From JAJCYL01 sp965206015 (GTDB taxonomy: Bacteria; Bacteroidota; Bacteroidia; Cytophagales; Cyclobacteriaceae): 64,000 nucleotides of DNA. The stretch is from contig CBDBIW010000015.1 in assembly GCA_965206015.1 (NCBI GenBank), positions 124,001 through 188,000 on the forward strand, given 5' to 3'. Made by a program: the position numbers and the translations under genes. The notes beneath the pieces are model-generated. The model was given only the letters and a program-made list of their open reading frames with translations. It was not told the origin of the DNA and did no database searches. Positions within the stretch are counted from its first letter, which is position 1. Each line of letters starts with the position of its first letter. This document shows positions 27,381 to 37,016 of the stretch, piece after piece.

Positions 27381-28834
27381 GATTTAATTATACAGTTATT
27401 GCCAATTTCTTTGGCTACCTGTTATTGTTAAATGGCCTGTTTATGCTCGCATGTTTGCCTTTTTCAATTTACTACAATGAGGGTGATCATGTAGCTATCC
27501 TGGGTGCTGGTCTAATTACTCTCAGTTCAGGAGGATTACTAGCGTGGCTTACACATAATCCAACAGCAAAAGAATTGAGTAAGAAGGATGGTTATCTTGT
27601 AGTGACCTTTGGTTGGCTGGTTATGTCTTTTTTTGGCACATTGCCTTATTTGTTAAGCGGAGCAATTCCAAACATTACGGACGCCTTCTTCGAAACCATG
27701 TCAGGTTATTCCACAACCGGTGCCTCAATTCTCTATGATATTGAATCTGTACATAAAGGAATCTTATTCTGGAGAAGTCTGACCCAATGGATTGGAGGTA
27801 TGGGTATCATTGTTTTAACCATTGCAATCTTGCCGCTTTTGGGCATCGGAGGCATGCAGCTATTTGTTGCCGAAGCACCAGGAATCTCACCGGATAAGCT
27901 TCAGCCAAGAATAAAGGAAACTGCAAAAAGGTTGTGGTTGATTTACATTGGATTGACTGCTGCTGAAACGCTCTTGTTGTGGGTTGGAGAAATGGATTTT
28001 TATAATGCCCTTAATCACGCCTTAACCACAATGGCTACCGGGGGATTTTCCACAAAGAATGCTAGTATTACTTACTTTTCAACCCCATATACGCATTATA
28101 TAATTATCATATTCATGTTTCTTGCCGGGACCAATTTTACTATTACTTACCTCGCTTTACATGGAGAGTTCAAAAAAGTTATTAACAACGAGGAGTTTAG
28201 ATTTTATTTTATTTTTTGTGTGGCAGCAGGATTGTTAATTGCCGTTGGCATTTTGGTAATTTCAAATAGCCCTGTTGAGAAGACCTTGAGAAATGGTCTT
28301 TTCCAAGTCGTTTCAATCATAACAACGACTGGATACGTTACTGCCGATTATACTTCCTGGCCGCCTTTCATTACAGTGATATTTTTTGTGCTCATGTTTT
28401 TTGGAGGATCAGCTGGTTCGACCGCAGGTGGAGTCAAAATTGTCAGGCACGTGGTACTGGTAAAGAATAGTATTTTGGAGTTTAAAAGACAGATTCATCC
28501 AACTGCTGTGATACCTGTGAGATTGAATAAGACTGCGGTAGATAGGGACATTACTTTTAATGTACTGGCCTTCATCATGATCTACATAAGCATCTTTGCC
28601 CTGGGGTCAATCATTGTGGCGATGATGGGAGTAGATTTCGAAACGGCCTTAGGCTCTGTAGCAACTACTCTCGGTAATATTGGCCCCGGCATTGGGTCAG
28701 TTGGGCCCATTGATAACTTTGGCCATATGCCTGACCAGGCCAAATGGTTCTTGTCAGGATTGATGCTATTGGGTCGCTTGGAATTGTTTACTGTTTTAAT
28801 TCTCTTTACCCCCTATTTCTGGAGGCGTCATTAA
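27377..28834 (+). CDS. trkH: Trk potassium transporter membrane subunit
   Basis: 485 residues, polytopic. The four pore-loop segments of the Trk/Ktr/HKT family are visible: SGYSTTGASILYD, LTTMATGGFSTKNAS, IITTTGYVTADY and ATTLGNIGPGIGSVG, each with the selectivity Gly. GGSAGSTAGGVKIVRH is the conserved mid-protein loop. It imports K+ across the inner membrane with TrkA. A 27-bp gap separates it from lgt on the same strand. Confidence 0.96.
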   Translation: MRFNYTVIANFFGYLLLLNGLFMLACLPFSIYYNEGDHVAILGAGLITLSSGGLLAWLTHNPTAKELSKKDGYLVVTFGWLVMSFFGTLPYLLSGAIPNITDAFFETMSGYSTTGASILYDIESVHKGILFWRSLTQWIGGMGIIVLTIAILPLLGIGGMQLFVAEAPGISPDKLQPRIKETAKRLWLIYIGLTAAETLLLWVGEMDFYNALNHALTTMATGGFSTKNASITYFSTPYTHYIIIIFMFLAGTNFTITYLALHGEFKKVINNEEFRFYFIFCVAAGLLIAVGILVISNSPVEKTLRNGLFQVVSIITTTGYVTADYTSWPPFITVIFFVLMFFGGSAGSTAGGVKIVRHVVLVKNSILEFKRQIHPTAVIPVRLNKTAVDRDITFNVLAFIMIYISIFALGSIIVAMMGVDFETALGSVATTLGNIGPGIGSVGPIDNFGHMPDQAKWFLSGLMLLGRLELFTVLILFTPYFWRRH

Positions 28835-28861
28835 TCAACAACACATTCTCATTTCACTTAC

Positions 28862-29935
28862 ATGGCTTTATTGAATTATATTATCTGGAGTGTTAATCCA
28901 AACATGACCTCATGGGCAGATATCCCCAGGTGGTACGGCTTTTTGTTTGCACTCGGCTTTATTCTTAGTCAACAAGTGATGTTTTACATCTTTAAAAAAG
29001 ACGGAAGAGATGAAAAGGAAGTCGAGAAATTAACCATGTACATGGTGGTTGCAGTCGTAGTCGGAGCCAGATTGGGGCATTGTCTCTTTTACGATCCTAT
29101 TTACTACTTGTCAAACCCGCACAAGATTTTCTTCATATGGGAAGGAGGCCTCGCAAGTCATGGTGGTGCCATTGGTATACTTACAGCACTCTGGTACTTC
29201 GCTCGTAAAATGAAGGACATGACCTATTTCTGGATGTTAGATAGAATTGTAATCGTAGTATGTCTGACAGGTGCTTGTATTAGGACTGGAAATTTCATGA
29301 ACTCGGAAATACTTGGAACCCGTACTGATGCCTTTACAGGCATTGTATTTGCTCAACAAATCAAAAATGGGTTAATGTACAATTACAATCAGATAGAGGA
29401 CATTGATTTTATCAAGAATCAAAACGTTGAAGGTGCTGGGGATGGACTGGAACCGGTGACAGCAGTTATAGAATTTAAGGGAAATACAGGCGATGGGAGT
29501 TTGAATGTTAATAGAATACAATCATCATTTCAGAGAGATTCTTATTTCGCCAGGCATGCATCTGTACCAGAACAAGGTTTGTCTTATAGGACCTATCAAT
29601 CAAAAGGCGTTTGGTATGGGGAGTTAGATTTTCTGGGAATTGCCAGGCATCCAGCTCAATTATATGAAGCTTTTTATTGTGTCCTTCTGTTTTTTCTCCT
29701 GTTTCACATGTGGTATTGGCACCGGCATAAATTACCAGAAGGATATATTTTCGGAGTATTTCTAATCTTGCTTTGGAGCCTTCGTTTCATCGATGAATTC
29801 TTCAAGGAAGTTCAAGAACCATGGGAACAAGGCCTTGTTCTCAACATGGGACAAATCCTGAGCATGCCTTTGGTAATCGCAGGAATTGTGATCTTGGCCA
29901 GAGTTTATAAGAAGAAAAAGGTGTCAGATGATTAG
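28862..29935 (+). CDS. lgt: Prolipoprotein diacylglyceryl transferase
   Basis: Transfers diacylglycerol from phosphatidylglycerol to the lipobox Cys of prolipoproteins. The protein has 357 residues. Signature pieces are VVGARLGHCLFYDPIYYL, WEGGLASHGGAIGI and CIRTGNFMNSEILGTRTD, the lgt signature with its essential Arg and Asn, and later RHPAQLYEAFYCV. There is an insert of roughly 70 residues between the signature and RHPAQLYE, longer than in enterobacterial Lgt; this is common in Bacteroidota. The many lipoproteins of the cassette region depend on such an enzyme. Confidence 0.95.
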   Translation: MALLNYIIWSVNPNMTSWADIPRWYGFLFALGFILSQQVMFYIFKKDGRDEKEVEKLTMYMVVAVVVGARLGHCLFYDPIYYLSNPHKIFFIWEGGLASHGGAIGILTALWYFARKMKDMTYFWMLDRIVIVVCLTGACIRTGNFMNSEILGTRTDAFTGIVFAQQIKNGLMYNYNQIEDIDFIKNQNVEGAGDGLEPVTAVIEFKGNTGDGSLNVNRIQSSFQRDSYFARHASVPEQGLSYRTYQSKGVWYGELDFLGIARHPAQLYEAFYCVLLFFLLFHMWYWHRHKLPEGYIFGVFLILLWSLRFIDEFFKEVQEPWEQGLVLNMGQILSMPLVIAGIVILARVYKKKKVSDD

Positions 29936-29956
29936 AGAAGACTCCTGGCAGGAGTG

Positions 29957-30562
29957 TCATAGGATGTTTGCTTCCCATATGATGATTGCATAAAATGCGA
30001 ACCGTAAGAATCTGAATGAAGAATAGATTAAATACTTTTTTAATGGGTATCTAAGTGACCCCGTCATCATCGCAATTCCGGAGAAAGGAACTGGCGTCAA
30101 GGCAGCTACTATAATTATGAAGCCACCAAAGTCATTAATATATTTCTCGTATTTGCCAAAAAAGTTCCTTTTCATCAATCTGTAAAACTTGCTTTGATTG
30201 AGATAAGTGCCAATTCTATGGCCAATAAAACCTGCCATATAAGAGACTGAAGCAAGAAGAACCATGTTTCCAACGTAATCACTCACAATTCCATTTCGGG
30301 CAGCCCAAATCATAAATAACTCAGGGGGTATAATGCCTATTAATATTTCTGATGTAAGAAAAATTGAAAATACGGCTATTGGTTTGTTATAAATGGGTTG
30401 TAACCAGGAGATGTAATCATCGCCAAGCTCATGTTTGGCCCAAACAAAAGCAGCAACTAACACCGCTAACCAGGCAAACCCTTTTAGAAGGTTTTTTAGT
30501 AAAAACCGAGTCTTACCAGGGAGCGATTTTTCGAGATTGTTGCTCAATGTTAATTTTGACAA
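29957..30562 (-). CDS. DedA/VTT-like inner-membrane protein
   Basis: 201 residues with about five hydrophobic segments. The middle contains LIGIIPPELFMIWAARNG and the glycine-rich VSYMAGFIGHRIGTYLNQSK. Further on are FIIIVAALTPVPFSGIAMM and SLRYPLKKYLIYSSFRFLR, the layout of the VTT (DedA/YqaA-like) family. Such proteins act in lipid scrambling and envelope homeostasis. The assignment is by pattern; I rate it moderate. Confidence 0.65.
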   Translation of the reverse strand: MSKLTLSNNLEKSLPGKTRFLLKNLLKGFAWLAVLVAAFVWAKHELGDDYISWLQPIYNKPIAVFSIFLTSEILIGIIPPELFMIWAARNGIVSDYVGNMVLLASVSYMAGFIGHRIGTYLNQSKFYRLMKRNFFGKYEKYINDFGGFIIIVAALTPVPFSGIAMMTGSLRYPLKKYLIYSSFRFLRFAFYAIIIWEANIL

Positions 30563-30968
30563 TAGCTAAGCTTAAACGATCAGTGAAAATAATGGATTTG
30601 TTCCGTTCAAAAAATCAATAATAATTGTCTTTGCCATTCCTCTTATTATCCCAATAATATACCTGCAATACAGAATTGTTAACTCGTATAAAAATTAGCA
30701 TCAACCTATGAATGTCATTACGTCCAAACCCTGGAACTCAAAATGTTTAAGCCCCACTGAAGAAAAAACTATTTCAATAGAAGAGAGGTTTTAAAACAAC
30801 CAGGAATTGTAACGGGTGGATTGTTGACCGCACCACGGACGGGTCATGAGTGGAGACAAAGGCGGAATCTCGACTTTAACTTTGGGACGGTTCCAACCAA
30901 CGAAGCATCATTCCCTTGCGAGTTTTCCTCTTGTCAGGAACATGAGACTCGGGAATCTTCAATTAACC
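30563..30968. other. Intergenic region left of the GIY-YIG remnant
   Basis: About 400 bp without a credible gene. Its right end carries one arm of a diverged inverted repeat (30911-30957) that brackets the GIY-YIG remnant. Confidence 0.45.
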
Positions 30969-31337
30969 ATGACTGGCAAAGGCGGATATGTTTATATCGT
31001 TTCCAATAAGAAGAGAAACGTACTGTATGTCGGCGTAACTAGTACATTATACTCAAGGATTCATGAGCGCAACAGCGGACCTGGTTCCCAGTTTACTAAA
31101 AAATATAGTGTACTGATTTAGTCTACTATCTTTTTTATGAAAGCATGGAAGCTGCCATCGAAAGAGAGAAGAAGATCAAGAAATGGAACAGGGCCTGGAA
31201 GGATAACTTATACTCGACTTTAATTTTGGGCTGAAGGACCTTTTTAGCCGAGTGACCAGCATGAATTAACATAAAAATGAGGGTCATTCGAACTATCCGG
31301 ATTCCCAAGTCTCGCTTCTGTGTTGCTCGCAAGGGAA
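30911..31337. repeat. Diverged inverted repeats bracketing the GIY-YIG remnant
   Basis: The left arm at 30911-30957 starts TTCCCTTGCGAG and ends GAGACTCGGGAATC. The right arm at 31300-31337 reads GATTCCCAAGTCTC and then CTCGCAAGGGAA, the reverse complement of the same two blocks with one mismatch and a slightly different spacer. The GIY-YIG pseudogene lies between them, which suggests the unit moved or was copied as a block. Confidence 0.6.
30969..31234 (+). pseudogene. Frameshifted single-domain GIY-YIG protein
   Basis: The first frame reads MTGKGGYVYIVSNKKRNVLY and VGVTSTLYSRIHERNSG, a GIY-YIG domain with its two Tyr and the Arg. It stops after KKYSVLI. Another frame carries on as VYYLFYESMEAAIEREKKIK and KWNRAWKDNLY, including the expected Glu. 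Rejoining them gives a typical small GIY-YIG family protein of roughly 88 residues. A shift and probably a few lost bases near 31115-31125 break it. Bacteroidota often carry many such genes between housekeeping genes. Confidence 0.8.
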
Positions 31338-31376
31338 GGGCGATATTTTCTATGGAACATTGCGAACCGACCTTTA

Positions 31377-33359
31377 CTATTCAGCAACTTTGAGACGCTC
31401 ACCAACTGATAACGCAGTATCATTTTTGTTATTCATGCTCATCAACTCTTTTAGCGTAAGATTGAATCTTTTTGCAATACCATACATCGTATCGCCAGAA
31501 GCTATGACGTGGAATTTCGGATCGTTAATTCTTTCTTTGAACTGCGGATCTTCACCCTTTTTGAGTTGCAATTTCTGGCCAACACCAAGCGCATCTCCAT
31601 CTTCAATCAAATTGATTTCAATTAAATCACTAACGGTAAGATTGTACTTGCGAGCAATGGCGTAGAGCGTTTCACCCGGAGTCACTTCGTGAAATGATAC
31701 ATCGATTTTTTCATTTGCTGCAGGGTTATCAACAAGAATGACGTCATTCGCCAGCATTTGCAAATTCATTCCAGGTTTAAGGTCGTCAGTATTCAGGTCA
31801 TTCCACTTCTTGATGTCATCAATGGTTACTGTATACATCCTGGAAATACTGTATAGGGTTTCTCCTTTCCTGACTAAGTGATAAGTTATTTCCAATGACT
31901 CTTCATTGGTTTCAATTTTCGGTGCAATCTCAGGAACTGATTCTCCGGTATCTTCAGCAATAAATTCATCTGGAATTTCTTCAAGCTTAAATACATGTTC
32001 AAGATCTTGTTTTTCCTCCTCTTTGGATTCTGGTGTCTCCGTTTCCTTTAGGGCAATTGGGGCTTCAATTTTCAGAACATTTTGATTGGCATATTCCACC
32101 TCAACATTTTTAGGTCGTTTCTTTCCAAGCCATAAAATTCTATTGGTCTCAAGTTCGTCTTCAGCAGTCATTCTATTGTATGAAAGTAGTTTCTTCAGTT
32201 TAATTCCATATTTCTGCGAGATGCCCCATGTAGTTTCGCCTTCAAGTGCTGTATGGTAAAAGAGAGATGATTTGTTTTTTTTACTTCTTAAATAGTAGAT
32301 TTCTCCAGCCTCAATCTGGTCGGTTGGTCCAAGGTCATTGAATTTTATCAAGTGATGAACCTGGATACCTCCTTTTTCTGAAAGACTCTCAACTTTATCA
32401 CCTGTACCCGCAACAATGGCTTTAATTTTATTCAACTTGACAAAGAGGTTTTTGCTATTAGCAGCTGCCTGCGTGATATCTGGATAAATTTCTACTTGGA
32501 GCTCATCTTCGGTTTTTTGTTCAAGTTTGCTCGCTATAACAATTGACTTTTTCCCTTTGAAAGGGACAACTACCGGATAGATCTTTTCGCCTGGAATATT
32601 TCCCCGCTTGAGCCATTTGTTGTACTGGTTTACTAATTCCTCATCAGCTTTAAGGTTTTTAGCTACCTGCCGTAAGCTCTTATTGGCTCCGTCGTCATAT
32701 TCAATAAGAGATAGACCTTCTGAATGTGGTTTACCTACTTCATCACTGAAAGCAATGACGTGGGCCAAAAACTTCTTCACGTACCAGAAGCTATCCTTGT
32801 CAATGGTCATTCTCTTTACTCCGAAATTCTTTTCGTCAACATATTTCTTTGCACCACCGGGCCCCCGATTGTATGCCAGGCACGCATATGCCCAGTTATT
32901 AAAATAAAAGTTCATCCTTTTCAGGTATTTGGCGGCCCCCCTCGAGGCGGCCACAATATTCAGTCTTTCGTCAACATATTTATCTATTCTAAGCCCGACT
33001 TCCCGACCTGCAGGCTCTTTGAATTGCCAGAAACCAACGGCATTGGCGGATGAAACGGCATCTGAGATTAGAGAGCTCTCCTGAAGTGCCAGAAATTTAA
33101 ATTCATCGGGAACTTTCTCTTCTTTAAAAATTCTTTCCACAATTGGAAAATAAAGATTCATTCGATCTGCCTTGATCTGAAAATACTTGGGGCTTGCCCT
33201 CAGTGCGTCGACATCTTTTTGTATTTCTCTTCTAGCTCCATCAGTGATTTTAAGCTTAAGAGTGCCTAACTTCATTTCTGAAGGCACCAGGGGATTGTCA
33301 ACTGCAAAAGCGCAACACATACCCAATTGTAGAATTATTATACCTATTGATCTCTTCAT
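31377..33359 (-). CDS. Lytic murein transglycosylase with LysM repeats (MltD-like)
   Basis: 660 residues with an N-terminal signal peptide (IIILQLGMCCAFAVD). The SLT domain has FKFLALQESSLISDAVSSAN with the catalytic Glu, then AVGFWQFKEPAGREVGL and AYNRGPGGAKKYV. LysM repeats follow: one recognisable at about residues 395-440 (EGETTWGISQKYGIKLKKLL) and three clear ones after residue 490 (LVRKGETLYSISRMYTV, VTPGETLYAIARKYNLTV, VIASGDTMYGIAKRFNLT). It cleaves peptidoglycan in the periplasm. Its ATG overlaps the stop of the O-methyltransferase upstream. Confidence 0.92.
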   Translation of the reverse strand: MKRSIGIIILQLGMCCAFAVDNPLVPSEMKLGTLKLKITDGARREIQKDVDALRASPKYFQIKADRMNLYFPIVERIFKEEKVPDEFKFLALQESSLISDAVSSANAVGFWQFKEPAGREVGLRIDKYVDERLNIVAASRGAAKYLKRMNFYFNNWAYACLAYNRGPGGAKKYVDEKNFGVKRMTIDKDSFWYVKKFLAHVIAFSDEVGKPHSEGLSLIEYDDGANKSLRQVAKNLKADEELVNQYNKWLKRGNIPGEKIYPVVVPFKGKKSIVIASKLEQKTEDELQVEIYPDITQAAANSKNLFVKLNKIKAIVAGTGDKVESLSEKGGIQVHHLIKFNDLGPTDQIEAGEIYYLRSKKNKSSLFYHTALEGETTWGISQKYGIKLKKLLSYNRMTAEDELETNRILWLGKKRPKNVEVEYANQNVLKIEAPIALKETETPESKEEEKQDLEHVFKLEEIPDEFIAEDTGESVPEIAPKIETNEESLEITYHLVRKGETLYSISRMYTVTIDDIKKWNDLNTDDLKPGMNLQMLANDVILVDNPAANEKIDVSFHEVTPGETLYAIARKYNLTVSDLIEINLIEDGDALGVGQKLQLKKGEDPQFKERINDPKFHVIASGDTMYGIAKRFNLTLKELMSMNNKNDTALSVGERLKVAE

Positions 33360-34000
33360 GCTTTCTTTCTCATTATCATTAAACCATCCCTAACAGGTAG
33401 CAGAACATTTTCAACCCGATTATCATGCTGGACAAAATCATTAAATTCTCGAAGAGCTTCAGTTTCGGCATCTTTTTTTTCAGGTTCCTTTAAGACCTTA
33501 CCTGTCCAAAGTACATTATCGGCAATTACGTATCCTCCCTTATTCATTTTGGTGAGGGCGAGTTCGTAGTAATTCTTATAATTCTCTTTGTCCGCGTCAA
33601 TAAAGACTAGATCGAAGGTGACCGTCAATTTTGGTATAATTTCCCTGGCATCCCCAGTTTGGAAATCAATCATTGCGGAATAATTAGACTCAGCAAAAAA
33701 AGCCGAGACCTTGCCTTCTAGCTCTTCATTAATGTCAATGGTAATCAATTGGCCATTTGGCTGAAGTCCTTCAGCGAGAGAAAGTGCCGAGTATCCAGTA
33801 TATGTACCTACCTCAAGGATATTTTCCGGGTTGATCATTTGCGAAAACATGGCTAAAATTCTTCCTTGTAGATGCCCTGACAACATTCTTGGATAAAGAA
33901 AATTGGCCTGTGTCTCACGATTGATCTTTTGTTGTAGACTGTCTTCAGGAGAGGTATGTGCTTCTGCGTATTCCTGAATTTTCGTATCGATAAAGTCCAT
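33356..34000 (-). CDS. Class I SAM-dependent O-methyltransferase (catechol-type)
   Basis: 214 residues. The SAM site shows ILEVGTYTGYSALSLAEGL, and the metal-binding motif of catechol O-methyltransferase-like enzymes is visible as FDLVFIDADKENYKNYYE, followed by GGYVIADNVLWTGKV. A cytoplasmic, probably Mg2+-dependent enzyme on a hydroxylated small molecule. The substrate cannot be inferred. It is upstream of, and overlapping, the transglycosylase gene. Confidence 0.92.
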   Translation of the reverse strand: MDFIDTKIQEYAEAHTSPEDSLQQKINRETQANFLYPRMLSGHLQGRILAMFSQMINPENILEVGTYTGYSALSLAEGLQPNGQLITIDINEELEGKVSAFFAESNYSAMIDFQTGDAREIIPKLTVTFDLVFIDADKENYKNYYELALTKMNKGGYVIADNVLWTGKVLKEPEKKDAETEALREFNDFVQHDNRVENVLLPVRDGLMIMRKKA

Positions 34001-34044
34001 TAACCGGAAATAAAGTGGTTCCTTTTAAGGGGATATAAAGTTCA

Positions 34045-35277
34045 TCAATTGGGAAGGAATGTCAAAATACTGAGATTCTTTTCTTCCAGTGTTTGATTGG
34101 CGATGTCCCTTAAATCAGTGCTTGTAATTTTCTTGATGCGATTAAATATTTCCTCTAATGTTTGAATATTATTGAGGTCAAGGATACTTTTCCCCATCAT
34201 TAACATAAGGCTGGAGTTGTTTTCTTCAGACATTGCCAACTGTCCTATCAGTTGTTCTTTGGCCTTTTGGAGTTGCATTGTCCCAAGTTTATCTTCCCTG
34301 AGTTTCTTCAGCTCTTTTAGTACCAGTTTTAGGCTCTTATCTATTTTTTTGGGTTCAGTACCAAAGAATATTCCCATAGATCCCGTATCTGTAAAAGGTG
34401 TATAACCTGCATCTACTGTATAAACTAGGCCATGTTTTTCTCTCAAGGCCATGTTGAGCCTGGAATTCATACCAGGCCCTCCAAGGATATTCATTAGCAT
34501 GAAAAAGGGAAGTCTTCTTTGGTCATGCAATGGAAATGCGGTGCATCCTACTGCACACTGGGCTTGAGTTATAGCTCTTCTAACTTCTTTTTGCTTTGGT
34601 CGATAATTTACGAATCCGATTCTCTTTCGATTGCTTGTATATCTTTCAATTCCTTCAAGTTTCTTTTTGACCAGGTCTAAAACTTTTTTAAATGGCATAT
34701 TGCCAACACTTGTAAATACTATTTTATCGGAATTTAAGTTTTGATGAAGGAATTCCTTGAAATCTTCTTGCCTACAGGTTTTTACACTATGATCAGTGCC
34801 AAGGATATTCTTTCCTAATGGATGTCCCTCAAAAACGAGTTCATCAAAATCGTCCTGGATTGCATCTTCCGGGGAATCATAATACATTGCCATTTCCTCC
34901 AGTATCACCCCACGTTCCTTTTCAATTTGTTTTTCGGGAAAAGTAGAATTAAAAGTGATGTCCGCAATGACGTCAAAGGTCCGGTCGGTGTGCTTGTCAA
35001 GAACAGCGGCGTAAAAGCAAATTTTTTCTTTAGTAGTATAAGCGTTAAGCTCACCACCGACTGATTCCAGGCTATCAATAATGTGGTAGGCGTTTCTTTT
35101 CTTGGTTCCTTTAAACGCCATGTGTTCCCAGAAGTGAGCGATTCCTTGTTGACCGGGTGCTTCGTCACGACTGCCTGTATCGAGCATAATACCGCAATGA
35201 ATGATTCTGGTATTTTTGACTTCTTTATGAAGAACCCGAATTCCGTTTGCAAGCGTGTGTAAGTGATAGTCAGTCAT
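34045..35277 (-). CDS. M16-family zinc protease
   Basis: About 410 residues. The inverted zinc motif HFWEHMAFKGTKKR (HxxEH) lies near residue 50, with the third ligand region about 75 residues later (EKERGVILEEMAMYYDSPED). The C-terminal M16 domain has LGGPGMNSRLNMALREKHGL followed by VYTVDAGYTPF. No signal peptide is seen, so it probably acts in the cytoplasm. I place the start at MTDYHLHTLANGIRV (35277); an ATG nine codons upstream is open but the added residues are atypical. Confidence 0.92.
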   Translation of the reverse strand: MTDYHLHTLANGIRVLHKEVKNTRIIHCGIMLDTGSRDEAPGQQGIAHFWEHMAFKGTKKRNAYHIIDSLESVGGELNAYTTKEKICFYAAVLDKHTDRTFDVIADITFNSTFPEKQIEKERGVILEEMAMYYDSPEDAIQDDFDELVFEGHPLGKNILGTDHSVKTCRQEDFKEFLHQNLNSDKIVFTSVGNMPFKKVLDLVKKKLEGIERYTSNRKRIGFVNYRPKQKEVRRAITQAQCAVGCTAFPLHDQRRLPFFMLMNILGGPGMNSRLNMALREKHGLVYTVDAGYTPFTDTGSMGIFFGTEPKKIDKSLKLVLKELKKLREDKLGTMQLQKAKEQLIGQLAMSEENNSSLMLMMGKSILDLNNIQTLEEIFNRIKKITSTDLRDIANQTLEEKNLSILTFLPN

Positions 35278-35380
35278 TTCCAAAGAGGCACAAAAGTAGC
35301 GCATGAAGGCAAAAGATATGAGAAAAAGAATAAAGATGAGTTCGACATACTAAAAAGACCATTGAGCACCCTCTTAAATT

Positions 35381-36535
35381 ATGTTCCCAACAAAAAGTAT
35401 TGAAAATCAAGTCAACTATCTTTATTCTTTTATCCAATTGTCTCTTTTGCGCATTCTGATAACAGATTTTTTTGGCATAATGGCCGGGTCCACTTTTTCA
35501 GCTTTTTACATGGCCGAGGGGTTGTCTATAAGGGGACATGAAGTATGGATAGCCTATAAAAAAGGGTCGTTTTTGGAAACGCTGATATTGAATTCGCAGA
35601 TAAATGGAATATCCTTCGACAGGACAGGAAAATTCAATTTGTCAACTGCTAACAGGTTATCAAGATTTGTCAGGGATAACAAGATTGAGATCGTCAATGC
35701 CCAGGCATCTCCCGATAGGTACATTACAATCCTTGCGCGTTGGTTTTTTAAAATGCCAGGAAAGTTAATTCACACAAGAAGGCAAAAACCTGAGACAACC
35801 GGTGGTAAGCTAAAGGCATGGTTCTACAGCAGGGGAACCGATGCGGTCATTGCCGTAGGTTCCGCTGTAAAGGATTTTCTGACCGCATCAGGGATACCAG
35901 CAAGGCACATTAAAGTTATTCCCAATGGCATCCCCGAATCAAAATGGAAAAATATAGATTCCGTTAAAGTCGAAGGTTTAAGAAAAAAATACGGAATCAA
36001 AGAGGGAGATCTGGTAATTGGCTGCGTTTCAAGAATCAAGAAACAAGATCAGATTCTTAGAGCAGCCGCTTTTATTGATCGCTCAATAAAAGTCATTTTT
36101 GTTGGGATCGAGGATCAATACCCTCAACTGAAAAAGCTGGTGAAGAGCCTTCCAGAGAGTCACCAGGTCATTTTCACAGGTGAGATTCCAAATCTTGAAG
36201 CTCTCCATTACTACCCACTTTTTACGATGAAAGTACTCCCTTCGGATATGGAGGGATTCTCTCAGTCAATTTTAGAAGCTATGGCATTGGGCGTTCCCGT
36301 TATTGCGACAAGTGCCTCTGGGAATCCCGACCTTATCGAACATGGAGTAAACGGCCTGTTATTTGGAGACGGAGATGTAGACCAATTGTTTAGATCAATT
36401 CAGAAGTTGGCTAATGAGGAGAATCTTAGAATTGACATCGTACGAGAAGCAGCACTTCACGTACTCCATAAATATAGTATGAATAAAGTATGTTCATTGT
36501 ATGAAACCTTTTTTTCACAATTGATTTCCGAATGA
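35381..36535 (+). CDS. Glycosyltransferase family 4
   Basis: 384 residues, GT-B fold. The N-terminal domain reads LLRILITDFFGIMAGSTFSA and the C-terminal domain HIKVIPNGIPESKW, GCVSRIKKQDQI and SDMEGFSQSILEAMALGVPV, the typical EX7E-type nucleotide-sugar region. It transfers a sugar to a lipid or glycan acceptor; specificity is unknown. The conserved fold begins around residue 22, so a TTG at 35447 is an alternative start. It is the last intact chromosomal gene before the cassette region. Confidence 0.88.
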   Translation: MFPTKSIENQVNYLYSFIQLSLLRILITDFFGIMAGSTFSAFYMAEGLSIRGHEVWIAYKKGSFLETLILNSQINGISFDRTGKFNLSTANRLSRFVRDNKIEIVNAQASPDRYITILARWFFKMPGKLIHTRRQKPETTGGKLKAWFYSRGTDAVIAVGSAVKDFLTASGIPARHIKVIPNGIPESKWKNIDSVKVEGLRKKYGIKEGDLVIGCVSRIKKQDQILRAAAFIDRSIKVIFVGIEDQYPQLKKLVKSLPESHQVIFTGEIPNLEALHYYPLFTMKVLPSDMEGFSQSILEAMALGVPVIATSASGNPDLIEHGVNGLLFGDGDVDQLFRSIQKLANEENLRIDIVREAALHVLHKYSMNKVCSLYETFFSQLISE

Positions 36536-36554
36536 TTATAATGAGGATTTGTTA

Positions 36555-36970
36555 TCAATCTTCCCTTAATTTCAGTCTTTTCTTTTCCAGATGCTTCTTT
36601 TCTGTTGAGTTTTCGGTTAACTCGATTGCCTTCGACAAGGCCTCTATAGCATGCTTGGTCCTCCCTATTTGAGAAAGAAAATCCTCTTTTACCGCATAAA
36701 ACAGTTAGTAATTTGCCAAAAAAGCCTGATTCTCCAATTTCTGTAGCTCTTTCAAGGCATTTAATTCTGGGTTTCTACTAAATATACTATCGCATAATAT
36801 TTTAGTGAGTCTCATAGATTCAAGGCAGAGATCTTTTTTGATTAGGTCGCTACCTGACGAACTCTTATAGCCCTCATTAAATAGTAGGTAAAGTACTTTG
36901 AGTATCACTGTATAATTGCTCCTTGGCTTTTTCTTCGGGTGGAACTGCTGGCATAATCTTGAAAGTCCCT
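36555..36970 (-). pseudogene. Truncated ECF sigma factor (DUF6596 type), C-terminal remnant
   Basis: Minus-strand frames give TFKIMPAVPPEEKAKEQL, then after a shift VILKVLYLLFNEGYKSS and DLCLESMRLTKIL, and finally GRTKHAIEALSKAIEL and TENSTEKKHLEKKRLKL. These are consecutive parts of the C-terminal region of SigJ-like sigma factors with DUF6596. The region-2 and region-4 DNA-binding half is absent: similarity stops near 36970, beside the first attC-like half site. The gene seems to have been cut by the arrival of the array and has frameshifts as well. Confidence 0.65.
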
Positions 36971-36984
36971 TAACTTTTTTGAAG

Positions 36985-37016
36985 TCCGCTACTACTCATA
37001 TATGTAACGTTATGGG
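36985..37016 (+). repeat. Left-most attC-like half site (array boundary)
   Basis: TCCGCTACTACTCATATATG followed by TAACGTTATGGG resembles the right half of the complete sites at 38430 and 54727 (CCGCTACTCTCCATATC...GTT). The complementary left arm is missing. It marks the left end of the cassette array, and the first cassette begins at GTTATGGG (37009). Confidence 0.6.
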
